Of a stretch of DNA of 64,000 nucleotides, positions 28,701 to 36,439 are shown one piece after another; the stretch's first letter is position 1; every line of letters begins with the position of its first letter. The notes below the pieces were generated by a model, which was given only the letters and a program-made list of their open reading frames with translations, searched no databases and was not told the DNA's origin. The position numbers were made by a program, and so were the translations under genes. This stretch comes from Symbiodinium natans (lineage: Eukaryota; Sar; Dinophyceae; Suessiales; Symbiodiniaceae): positions 16,001 through 80,000 of the forward strand of contig CAJNDS010002557.1 of assembly GCA_905221605.1 (NCBI GenBank). The letters run 5' to 3'.

Positions 28701-31700
28701 TTCGTCGAAGGTTTCGACCACGGTGTCCCTGATCTTCCGGAGGTTGCCTCCCCAAATTGGCAGCACTCGCACCGTGGCGTAGTGATCCAAAGGGGCCCCC
28801 ATAGAGGTCATCGCCTCAATGTCCTCAGCAATCGTGGATGCTGTTTTGGCGCCGGCCTTGAAGTAGAGGGTTGAGTCACCCACAACTAACAGCTGCCGAA
28901 TGCTACCTCTTCCCGAGGCAGGATGCAAGAGGGCAAGACCCTCATCGGCCACAGCCGCTAGGCGGGCAATATCCGACACTGTAGAATTGTCCTTGATGGC
29001 CAGTGACGTTGCTGTCTGGACCGGGACTTCATTGTACAGGTATCGGATGCCCTGGGCGTAGAAGGGGTTAATGCTGAAACGGAACTCTTCAGCAAACACA
29101 GCCCTCCACAAGGAGCCAATCCACCATGAGGCACAGTCCTCACGCGGGGTGTCGCCCTTCAGGTAGAGAGCGGCGGACATTGTGCTCGGCGCGGTCTTTC
29201 GACCCGCAATGCAGGGGCAGGCAAGAGAACTTAGGTTTACAACTTCTTTTGGGCGTACATTGTGCAGCTTACCACTCTTCCATGAATGGATGATGCTCTG
29301 GATGATGCCATCCTTAGTGCTGTGGTCATGTACCGCGTCTGGTTCATTTCTGACCTTAGTCTCTGCTGTGAACCCTGCAAACGAGCACATAAAAGTGTCA
29401 TGTCCAATGCGTGCAAACTGGTGTGGGCATCGATGTGTCTTAAAGTTGTGCAGACCGTCATTTTTGGCAGAATCATGCACATGCAAAACAACATCAATGC
29501 GGTAGTTTTTCAGCAAACGTGAAATAGTCCTAACCGAACGAAAGCATTTATCACCGCCTAGACCCGGCAGCGACGCGTAAACAAGCACCCTTCCCCCCTC
29601 GTCGCAGAGGGTTTTGACTTGTCTGACGGTACGGTAGGCTTCGTTTTCGGTGAACTCATGGACATTGACTGTTGTTACTCCATGAAGCTTGGGCACGGAC
29701 TTATCCCCACACACAATTACGACACCTTTGGGCGCAGCCGGCCTCGGCGTAGGCCGGGCTGCAGCAGACGGCGAGCCAGTAGTTGGGCTTAGCCTGAAGC
29801 CCGAGTGTTGTAGCTGCCGAGACAGTGTCGAACCGATTTGGGGAAATCCATGAGGAGTATACGCAATGATTGAGTACCTGTTTCCAGTCCACGGGAGAAC
29901 GACATGCTTGCTAGTCGGGGAGAAGAACAAAGGTTTGTCCTTCTTGGTGAAAACGGAACCCCAGATGTCGGAGCCATTGGGAAGCTGTTGTTTAGTTTGA
30001 GGTTGGTTCCCAAGCCCCTCAACCCAAAGTCCTCCGTCCTGAAAATCCCCGAACTGGATGGCAAGGTTCGTGCTGTCCTGGAGGTTTCGACTGTCAGTGT
30101 GGAGCTTCGACTTAGCATTCTTACTCGTTGCAAGGGACGCCCAAGTGAAGTCAGGACCAGCATGCTTGGCGACGAACGCATTGAGGAACTGACACGTTTT
30201 GGGGTGTTGTGTAGTGGAGCGCGTAAGTCCTTGCTTTCCACTGAACCAGTACAAACCCCAGGAGTGATAGTACGAGTCCTCGTCAATCTCGAGCTTGTTC
30301 TTCCTGGTTCTACTTATTCGTTTTGGTAATGCCTGAATGATCTCCGCAGTACAGCTGCGGAAGTCCGACTTCTCCAGTGCCTCGGTCGCCAAGGCCTCAG
30401 GGTCCGGCCGACCGGTAACGGTGGCTGAAATTGAGGGTTTGGCTACCAAGTGGCTATCAGAATCCTTTCCTTTAGGGGACTTCTTCTGATCCGGGCAAAG
30501 CACATGGTTAATCAATCTCAGTGCATGCAACCACTTGGTCCTTTCGGCGAAGGGTTTGGTGAAGATGTCGGCAACTTGTTCGGAGGTGTCGGCATTAACC
30601 AGATTGAAAAACTTTCGTTCGAACTGCTGCTTCAACCAGCCAAATGAGATCCTTTGGGTGCGATCGGTGTGCCTTAGCTTCTCGCTGTCACCCTTCAAAA
30701 GGATAGTGATTGTGGCCTGGTTGTCTTCGAGTACCTGCACTGCGAACTTGTCGCTGAGTGCGACATTGAGGCCTTGAAGGTCAGCAACAGAACGTCCTTG
30801 AGGGTTACCACCATACCTAATTTCATCTAGCTCGGGGTCGATTCTAGCGACAATATCATCCGTGTCAAAGCGAGCCTTCTGTTTCGGCCGAGCCTTGCGG
30901 CTGGCGGGGTCAACAGAAACGTGCTTCCATAGGAACAACCATAAGCTCAAGCTCGGGAGTCCCTGCGCTCTGACACCATGATTTGCCGACACGACTTCAC
31001 TCTCAGTGCTCGACATCGTAATGCTAGTCTGCTTCTTTGAGAAAGCATTCAGAGGATAGTATGTGTTGGGCCCTACTAGGTACAATGCGCAGCCGGAGGT
31101 AGACTTGTTGTCGTGCTCCCCGGACCAATCGGCAGCTTGGGCATCAATGTTGCTGTTGATCTCCTTTTGTGATACAACTCTAGCAACAAGTGCGTACTGG
31201 AGCTGAGCGACCTCACAGAGCTTATCAAAGTACATTCGGCTGAGCTTCTCGCGATGAGGTTCCTGGACCCTAGGTCCAACGGGCATTGCTGGGGCAGCAT
31301 CCCTACGCTTTCTCTGTTCTTCGGCTTCTTCAAGTTCAACCTTCCTGCGATACCTTTCGATGTCGGCCTCACGCTGGGTCCTAGACATGGAGGTCCAGAA
31401 CTCAGAGGGAGTATCAGGAGGTCTCTTAGAGCCCCTCCTGTTTCGGACAAGTCTCACGCCATCCCAATTGTACCCCTGTGGTACCTTGGAACCATCGGGC
31501 ATCCTGTTGGGATCATGAGGCTTCCATGTTGGCTTGATAGATTCGGGGGCGCTACTGGAGCTCGGTTCTGGAGGAGCTAAGGGCTTTGGTTCCCCTACCT
31601 CTTCGTTTTCCTTCTCCCTAGCATCGATTTCGGCGCATCTCCGATCGAGCTCATCCAACGGGTCCTCTTCTCCTTCAGGGACGTAGTCGGCAAAAAGCTG

Positions 31701-32543
31701 TTCGATGAGATCATCTTCGTTGAGGTCAGTAGGCTTGTGCTGCTCAAAACAATTCTGATCATCAAGCGACGGAGGTCCTTTGTCTTCGATGGGGCTAGCA
31801 AGAGGGAAGGTAAGTTCCCCTAGCGGAAGCTCCATGCGTTTGACTCGGAGGATCTTGAGGCTATCGTTCTCGAGGGCATCACGGCATCCCTTTACGGGCG
31901 CTACAAGGTATTCATCCTTCCAGATGAAGCCTGGCTGAACATGGTACCCCAGAAAGATGCCTTCCTCTCCGGTTGGTGCAAACTTAGAGCTACCTGTAGC
32001 ATTTTGCTTCGGATTATTCCAATAGATGATTCTAGCGCCAAACGGTATGGCGAGGCCACTGAATTCCTCATCAAAACGATCTACCCAAGGAACAGTCTCA
32101 GTGTCGAATCGCTTCGAGGTGTTCAGGGCCATGGTGTGATGCTGTGCGGCCAAAGGCCACATTTTATCAGGAAGCCCCGCCTGGAGAAGGTTGGCACGAG
32201 TGCCTTCGAGGACAGTCCTGATCTCTCTCTCGATGACAGCCTTGTTTTGATCAACATAGGCTCGAGAGGTATTGTGCCTGCAGCCAATCCGTTTAACAGC
32301 ATTTTCAAGCTCAAACGCATTATCGGAGTACACTATACCGACACTATCCTCAACTTGAAGAAAGTGCAGCAAGTTTTCGTAGCACTCCTCAGCGTTCTTG
32401 GAAACGGCCGGGTAAACATACCTGAAGTTGGACCAGACATCCTTAACCACGAATGCAACCTTTTCCCCCTCGAACCCAAAGTCTCGGAAGTCCTTCGTGA
32501 TGACATGGTCGATCGTGATGGAGTGCTTTCCAGTAGATAACAC
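25725..32543 (-). CDS. pol: Copia Pol: integrase, RNase H and accessory enzyme modules
   Basis: One 2,272-codon frame. Residues 1-125: integrase core with D12 (TIDHV), D74 (YSDN) and E105 (AVIERE). 126-465: linker. 469-680: RNase H (DWSGEHDNKSTSG, SKKQTSITMSSTESE, LEDNQA, ADIFTKPF). 755-920: probable 2OG-Fe(II) dioxygenase with H815-x-D817, distal H880 and R889, TET/JBP-like in spacing. 1218-1440: SGNH-hydrolase-like with GDS (S1224), GN (N1305) and D1410-x-x-H1413. 1675-1900: KptA/Tpt1-like RNA 2'-phosphotransferase (LVRGHR, QGH at 1757-1759, YHRTT, GKAH). 1957-1974: CxxC...CxxC zinc ribbon. The C-terminus ends in Gly/Arg/Gln. Residues 940-1100 are unassigned. No RT motifs occur: the sequence jumps from ALVARVVSQKEINSN to RNase H. 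KptA signature residues differ (IH for IR, K for R before AH). The longest frame has a non-ATG first codon. Confidence 0.75.
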   Translation of the reverse strand: MLSTGKHSITIDHVITKDFRDFGFEGEKVAFVVKDVWSNFRYVYPAVSKNAEECYENLLHFLQVEDSVGIVYSDNAFELENAVKRIGCRHNTSRAYVDQNKAVIEREIRTVLEGTRANLLQAGLPDKMWPLAAQHHTMALNTSKRFDTETVPWVDRFDEEFSGLAIPFGARIIYWNNPKQNATGSSKFAPTGEEGIFLGYHVQPGFIWKDEYLVAPVKGCRDALENDSLKILRVKRMELPLGELTFPLASPIEDKGPPSLDDQNCFEQHKPTDLNEDDLIEQLFADYVPEGEEDPLDELDRRCAEIDAREKENEEVGEPKPLAPPEPSSSSAPESIKPTWKPHDPNRMPDGSKVPQGYNWDGVRLVRNRRGSKRPPDTPSEFWTSMSRTQREADIERYRRKVELEEAEEQRKRRDAAPAMPVGPRVQEPHREKLSRMYFDKLCEVAQLQYALVARVVSQKEINSNIDAQAADWSGEHDNKSTSGCALYLVGPNTYYPLNAFSKKQTSITMSSTESEVVSANHGVRAQGLPSLSLWLFLWKHVSVDPASRKARPKQKARFDTDDIVARIDPELDEIRYGGNPQGRSVADLQGLNVALSDKFAVQVLEDNQATITILLKGDSEKLRHTDRTQRISFGWLKQQFERKFFNLVNADTSEQVADIFTKPFAERTKWLHALRLINHVLCPDQKKSPKGKDSDSHLVAKPSISATVTGRPDPEALATEALEKSDFRSCTAEIIQALPKRISRTRKNKLEIDEDSYYHSWGLYWFSGKQGLTRSTTQHPKTCQFLNAFVAKHAGPDFTWASLATSKNAKSKLHTDSRNLQDSTNLAIQFGDFQDGGLWVEGLGNQPQTKQQLPNGSDIWGSVFTKKDKPLFFSPTSKHVVLPWTGNRYSIIAYTPHGFPQIGSTLSRQLQHSGFRLSPTTGSPSAAARPTPRPAAPKGVVIVCGDKSVPKLHGVTTVNVHEFTENEAYRTVRQVKTLCDEGGRVLVYASLPGLGGDKCFRSVRTISRLLKNYRIDVVLHVHDSAKNDGLHNFKTHRCPHQFARIGHDTFMCSFAGFTAETKVRNEPDAVHDHSTKDGIIQSIIHSWKSGKLHNVRPKEVVNLSSLACPCIAGRKTAPSTMSAALYLKGDTPREDCASWWIGSLWRAVFAEEFRFSINPFYAQGIRYLYNEVPVQTATSLAIKDNSTVSDIARLAAVADEGLALLHPASGRGSIRQLLVVGDSTLYFKAGAKTASTIAEDIEAMTSMGAPLDHYATVRVLPIWGGNLRKIRDTVVETFDEMVAQLPPEQQEQQVIDILVVWQGNELFGNYGVFIPPDLQHWNMPPEGYAAEGDWSQIASGVCGNIRRIAALKGRPCCGAISFTGPGRATYYSLPHQWEETMKVLLSYAKGQGCNVFEFANMAGELPLYDVYHFREDRESRSRLANYLAALSVLAAVQDMAQHVPEDLLQELARDYPFREGGRYRVPAEFESEWSKSSAGYRHMIPARAFTLEPWQRTIAPDTEPYVELSQEQVARETSNCRLGGHKQWHLRRDADKQYQSKARDADLASRKGTPASSSKDPEPDGEGNIELDSRSFEQVKRRAPWIVPYPKVKSSKTEKRGSPAKAEAEPSLFVDDVEDYYLGWSRSEELTFDEMRGINRDDFNSIPFDDPRMVRVLQTELKPEEEADIPHHIMKGITGLVRGHRSGRSWDRTWMLVDELIDIVLARYKILLGTRSIFSIVYHDNKARFSLRCMPDALRSQALGQDLYPVWIHCAQGHAQSARDRYTDTDLAVSWLSPKSQEEIGDTATFAGRPLLPIEKCPPRLYHRTTRDAALAIVEGSMKPGFGDSGKAHNYFALAALEDLQVKSGVRADLPIEIVYETKLVLQHAWLFISESDGVLCSEEVPGTCALYVRDTRDGSYIWTRPSTEGSSRPANAEADDPMETDQPSTAVTEDAEAIDQAASSQSGTSYAKRVCPKCAHDYLIGQTLCIHCGQSFITPRSQLHRRKLQSARYFAKECAAASLGRHHRDLSDSDILQEMRRDAGTRGAISPEAETLAKAKQMAKRARNLGFEGIMDRFRGDAQFALQMIDQGHGVDDMRVFQLLINAALPNEGRTEAQRRLGVGSHGTGARFQADNPFTTARLIFVNCTPQELIAAGLATTPDDPACVVSWIGAIMSLEDFTQILAKSDTIHRLVTFTGTEPTKGSSRWSLDENRAWILDLIRKNQGPAERAYLAKDEDAQRSREAQAKIASAKPKGRGKGEQNRGEQYRAPRYEWTDSYRQGGRWNRQW

Positions 32544-35200
32544 TCAACTGGGAGGCTCAGTTCAGGGATGTCGACTTTGACGGATTGATCCCCGAGTACT
32601 GGGCCATTTGCTGTGATTAGACTCACAGGCCTTGATGCAGTTTTGACCTCGACGCTCGGATAGTGAATCCTCAGATCCTCCTTGCTAATGAGGTCTTCCT
32701 CGCTACCAGTGTCAGCTAGGAACTCTAGGCCGGGCACTATGCCTGAGCAGGCAGGTGCGGGGGTGCGTTCGCATGACTCACATGTCAGGTCTTCACACAT
32801 GTAACCACACTTAGTAGGTACATCGTTCGTCATGCTGATCACCAATGCCTCAAGTTGCTTAGCTTCGATCCTGGCACGATTCTGTTCTTTCATGCTCGGC
32901 TTGGGGCAGTCCTCGGCGGTGGCGTAAGCCACGCTGAAACGACGTTTCCTCCTGATGTGCCTGAAGCCATCACCTTCCACAGGAATGGCCTTCATGACAG
33001 GTTCATCACAGAAGGTGACCTTCAGTGGCTCTATTTTGAAAGTAGACTTGCCTACCCAAGCCCTAGAGGAGGGTTCCGGCGCAGTCTTCCTCCAGTTCCA
33101 TGCCACTGCAGCAAAGCGAGGGTACTCTGGGAAGGTTTTCTCTACCCTAACCTTGCTCTTAAGTCGCCGGACATTGATCGGGCAGTCGCTTCCTGGCGCA
33201 AACCAGCCTGTTCTCTCCACGCGATGGTGTCTGATTAACAATCCACCCTTGAAGTCGACCTCCCACGTGTCCTCCAAAAGGCTTGTCTGCACAGCAGGTG
33301 CTGCAAGGCAACACGCTGCTGCCTTGTCCCTGCTCTTAGACCTACCTCGGCTTTTCGGTCTCCTAGGAGCGGGCGAGGGGGATCTAGGCTTAGGATTAGT
33401 GGGATCAGGGGTGGCAGCAGCCGCCTTAGCTTTCGCAGCTGCGGCTGGCTTCTCCTGGTGGAGAAAACGACAGTTCTCGCCCTTGTTGCACTTCCCTTTC
33501 TTCCAGAAAGTACAGACACGCTGAATTCTACCTCCGATCTTTGGGGCTTTGTCAGGCTTCTTCGAGTTCGGTGACTGGGACCTAGTCTTGTGGAGGAAAC
33601 TGCATTTGTCACCACGAGTACAGGTACCTTTCAGGAAGTCGTAGCACACTCCCTTCGGGCTGTTTGACCTCTTTGGGGAGCTGGCATTGCTACTTCGCGA
33701 GCGGCTCGCGCTCCTAGATGGCGATCTACCTCTCTCACGGCCACCTCGGCTTGAGGGGCGAGACGGGCGCGTCGGGGCAGGAGCCCCAAACTTGTCCCCG
33801 TGGGACTTGGCGATCCTGTCTCGGTTTTTCCTGACCCTTTCCCTGGTAAGCAAGTCCCTAATCGACTGCAAAAGGAAGGAGTAGGTGTGAGAAGCAGATC
33901 CCTCCTTGGCACGGTCGTAAATCTCTAAGTCATACTTCATACGACTTGACTTCCTAATCTGTCTAAGCAGAATATCTCGTAGTACCATTTCCTCAGGGAC
34001 ATGGCTCATTCCTGCAATGACACTCTCCCAGTTGTGAAGAAAAGATGTGAGGTCATCTCCAACCATGTTAACCTTCAAAAGGTCCTCAACTGAGTAGAGT
34101 GAGCCCACTTCTTCGTTGGTTTTGAAGTGTTGTTCGAAGAGGTAAAGAACCTGACCCCTCACGGATCTCTTCTGGGCGGCCTCGGTTTCCTTGAAGTTCA
34201 GGATGTGTCTACCTAGGTCTCCCTTTGCGACCTTACTGAGTGCAGCGAGCAGCTTCGTGTCGAGAGTCACAAACTTTCCTGGCTCTCTTAGCTTTTCGTG
34301 TGATGCGTTCTTGTCATAGACTTCAAGGATCCACTCGAAAGCATCATCGGGTCTATCGCTGGCCGCACGAATAGCTTCACGGGTCGCAGTCTTCCATGAC
34401 CTGTACGTTTCGGGATTCGGGAAGTCTGGCAACCTAATGCTCTCGGCTTCCTTCACCTTTGGTTTGTCGTCTTCAGTCCTCTCACCTTTCATGAGGCGAA
34501 GGTTTTCGAGGATTGCTGCCTGCGTTGCGAGCAGAGTTTCTGAGGTCAGACCAGTGGCCGGCATCCCGGTAACGGGTGCTGCAGGATTTCCTAGACCCGG
34601 AGGGGTCGTCAAGGGTCCTGCAGTGGTTCCTGCAGGCTGAGCTGAGCCAGCCGCATTCGCACTGACCGGTCCACCGATCGTCTGTCCTTCTGAGGGCGCT
34701 GCAGTTGCACCAGCTTGGGGCTGTTGTGCAGTTGTGTTACCTGGATTCATCTGGGCCAGGAGTCCTCGCATGCTAGAGCTCAACATGTTTGGCGTTACCA
34801 CGTTCGGTGCAGAAGGTGCACTAGGAAACACAGGGGCTTGTTGTTGTTGCGATTCTTCTGCGAACCTAAGTGCCCTTTCAGTGGCCAACAGCTTGTCCTC
34901 AATTTCGTCTTGCTGTTCTTTCGCAGCATCCAACATCGCATCGAATTCTTCCCTTTCGGTTCTTTGGTAGACCTGGAAGTTTTCTTCGAACTCCGAGAGG
35001 AGGAACTGCGATTGTTGTGCAGCAAAACTGTTGAGTTGTTGATGATATTGCTCTTGCATCCTTTGGGCGAGGAGCGCCTCTGATTGTGAAACGTTTTGCT
35101 CAATGCTTGCAAATCGGGCTTGCATTTCGTCAAGCTCTTCGATTAATCCAAGTTCCCTGGTGGCTGCCGTTGTTCGAACCTCGCGAATCGCTCTTCGCAC
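32333..35200 (-). CDS. gag: Copia Gag C-terminal part and protease
   Basis: A 955-codon frame starting at GTG, so it probably continues the ATG-started ORF at 35143-35610 after a frame change. Residues ~15-120 are coiled coil (Glu/Gln-rich), followed by a capsid-like region (~260-470), an Arg/Ser stretch (RGRSPSRSASRSRSS) and two CX7CX5CX3H fingers, CYDFLKGTCTRGDKCSFLH and CTFWKKGKCNKGENCRFLH. CCCH fingers in place of the usual CCHC knuckle are characteristic of dinoflagellate copia elements as I know them. The aspartic protease is at the end: FLADTGSEEDLIS, with D830. After LLESTP the frame loses homology while integrase continues in the -1 frame from 32543, so a deletion of the pre-integrase region near 32515-32530 is likely. 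Confidence 0.8.
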   Translation of the reverse strand: MRRAIREVRTTAATRELGLIEELDEMQARFASIEQNVSQSEALLAQRMQEQYHQQLNSFAAQQSQFLLSEFEENFQVYQRTEREEFDAMLDAAKEQQDEIEDKLLATERALRFAEESQQQQAPVFPSAPSAPNVVTPNMLSSSMRGLLAQMNPGNTTAQQPQAGATAAPSEGQTIGGPVSANAAGSAQPAGTTAGPLTTPPGLGNPAAPVTGMPATGLTSETLLATQAAILENLRLMKGERTEDDKPKVKEAESIRLPDFPNPETYRSWKTATREAIRAASDRPDDAFEWILEVYDKNASHEKLREPGKFVTLDTKLLAALSKVAKGDLGRHILNFKETEAAQKRSVRGQVLYLFEQHFKTNEEVGSLYSVEDLLKVNMVGDDLTSFLHNWESVIAGMSHVPEEMVLRDILLRQIRKSSRMKYDLEIYDRAKEGSASHTYSFLLQSIRDLLTRERVRKNRDRIAKSHGDKFGAPAPTRPSRPSSRGGRERGRSPSRSASRSRSSNASSPKRSNSPKGVCYDFLKGTCTRGDKCSFLHKTRSQSPNSKKPDKAPKIGGRIQRVCTFWKKGKCNKGENCRFLHQEKPAAAAKAKAAAATPDPTNPKPRSPSPAPRRPKSRGRSKSRDKAAACCLAAPAVQTSLLEDTWEVDFKGGLLIRHHRVERTGWFAPGSDCPINVRRLKSKVRVEKTFPEYPRFAAVAWNWRKTAPEPSSRAWVGKSTFKIEPLKVTFCDEPVMKAIPVEGDGFRHIRRKRRFSVAYATAEDCPKPSMKEQNRARIEAKQLEALVISMTNDVPTKCGYMCEDLTCESCERTPAPACSGIVPGLEFLADTGSEEDLISKEDLRIHYPSVEVKTASRPVSLITANGPVLGDQSVKVDIPELSLPVECYLLESTPSRSTMSSRRTSETLGSRGKRLHSWLRMSGPTSGMFTRPFPRTLRSATKTCCTFFKLRIVSV

Positions 35201-35610
35201 GATGCCATTCGAGTAGCATGTACTCTTTCGGCGAGTTCCTCAAGGTTCGAAACACCTTGTTCATTTGCACGGGCCTGTTCTTCCATGGCCAGTGTGTGCC
35301 TTCTCTCCGCTTCAATCTCTAAGAAACTTAGCTCCGTCCTAAGACGTGCTCGGTTCTCATCATGAACATGAAACACGTTCGTCTGCGAAAAGAAGTTCGC
35401 CGCCATGCTGAGGTTCCGACCATCATGCATGGACATGTTAGCGAAGTTCACTGCTTGAGGGTACGACTGTTGATCTAGGTGCGTCTCTGGTGCCCCTGCT
35501 CGGCTTCCCGTTGCCGGGAGCAGCAGAGGTAGTCCTGTACATTCTGTAGCTGCTTCTTCGGCAGGTACAAGTTCAGGTGAAGCATTCTCCAGGTTCGCAT
35601 CCGCAAGCAT
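35143..35610 (-). CDS. gag: Copia Gag N-terminus
   Basis: A 155-codon ORF from an ATG 24 bp inside the element's 5' LTR junction. It starts MLADANLENASPELVPAEEA and becomes coiled coil (RARLRTELSFLEIEAERRHT). It overlaps the larger gag frame by 58 bp in the +1 relation. No canonical slippery heptamer is visible, so a one-base indel is the simplest reason for the split. Confidence 0.7.
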   Translation of the reverse strand: MLADANLENASPELVPAEEAATECTGLPLLLPATGSRAGAPETHLDQQSYPQAVNFANMSMHDGRNLSMAANFFSQTNVFHVHDENRARLRTELSFLEIEAERRHTLAMEEQARANEQGVSNLEELAERVHATRMASCEERFARFEQRQPPGNLD

Positions 35611-35624
35611 TGTAGGCTATACGG

Positions 35625-35645
35625 CTGATAACCTATAGTTATCAG
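35625..35645 (-). other. 8-bp hairpin spanning LTR end and primer-binding region
   Basis: Perfect arms CTGATAAC (35625-35632) and GTTATCAG (35638-35645) with a 5-nt loop sit across the LTR/internal junction. The sequence after the LTR on the minus strand, GGTTATCAGCC, is where a primer-binding site is expected and only loosely resembles the usual initiator-tRNA complement. Confidence 0.6.
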
Positions 35646-35806
35646 GGAAACTCCAAGGTGTAATCACAAGCACTGAGTTAAGAATACCGTTAAGCCATGC
35701 AGGAGCGAACGCTCTATTTTCTACTGCAGAGGGCTTGCGAGGTAATGCAACGGGACGATATGAACATGATGTTAAAATGCAAGGGTTATCGCAACGCAAA
35801 ATTACA
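35634..35806 (-). repeat. 5' LTR
   Basis: 173 bp, starts TG on the minus strand. One mismatch to the 3' LTR. Confidence 0.95.
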
Positions 35807-35811
35807 TTTAG
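35807..35811. repeat. Target-site duplication, right copy
   Basis: TTTAG, matching 25054-25058. Confidence 0.9.
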
Positions 35812-35849
35812 GGCTAGGGTTTAGGGTTTAGGGTTTAGCGTTTGTGAGG

Positions 35850-35955
35850 ATCAGGAAAGCCGCCCCGTGCCGTGGGACAGGGAGTGCCACGTCAGAGGAG
35901 TGGCCGGCCGTCAAAGGCTTTGGCACACATCCGAAGTTCGGGAAAGGGAGGACAG
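35850..35955 (-). CDS. Candidate exon
   Basis: Minus frame FPELRMCAKAFDGRPLL, then TGA. Another frame continues DVALPVPRHGAAFLIL. Weak, kept because it lies between repeat tracts. Confidence 0.25.
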
Positions 35956-36322
35956 CACACTTACAACCCTAAACCGTAAACCCTAAGCCAAGAGCCTCCA
36001 GCAACTTCGGAGCCGAATCAAGCAACTCGCCAGACACAGTATCGGAGACTTTGGATCATGATCGGGGACCTCTGACTTTGAGCGACGCAGGCCCGCGAGC
36101 TCCTTTTTGGGTTCTTGAGGGGTGGGGGGGGGGGACGGGGAACAAAACAGAAGCCGCAATGCACATCAGCGGATGCGGGAGGGAAGGCTGTGCCTTTACC
36201 GGGTCCTTGAACGGAACGGGAGTTGCAACAAATCGTGTCCTGAAGGCCCTGAGAATAACTGCAATGGGGGCCGCCCACATGGCGCCACTACTTGAGCATC
36301 GAGCCTCTGTTAGCGGAAGGAG

Positions 36323-36438
36323 ACTTGAAGGTTTCATGGGGTACTTAGAGGTAGGGCGATAAGTCACCGAAAACAAGATTCTAGCCAGAGTTACCCCACT
36401 TAGAACCCTACTTGCAAGTACCCCATGAAACTCCAAGT
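36323..36438. mobile_element. MITE, ACTTGGAGGTTCATGG family
   Basis: Inverted ends ACTTGAAGGTTTCATGGGGTACTT and AAGTACCCCATGAAACTCCAAGT (one-base gap). Other members at 47145-47286, 51330-51460 and 57927-58059. Confidence 0.75.
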
Positions 36439-36439
36439 G

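Larger units (their letters stand above)
25059..35806 (-). mobile_element. Copia LTR retrotransposon with accessory enzyme domains, RT-deleted
   Basis: A 10.75-kb element bounded by 173-bp LTRs (one mismatch, 25188/35763) and a 5-bp duplication. On the minus strand the LTR starts TGTAATTTTGCG and ends GATAACTATA. Order: 5' LTR, Gag with two CCCH fingers, protease, integrase, RNase H, then about 1,590 residues of accessory modules. Integrase before RNase H is copia order. The RT domain expected between them is missing, and Gag-Pro and integrase are out of frame across a probable deletion, so this copy would need enzymes in trans. High LTR identity indicates a young insertion. Confidence 0.9.
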
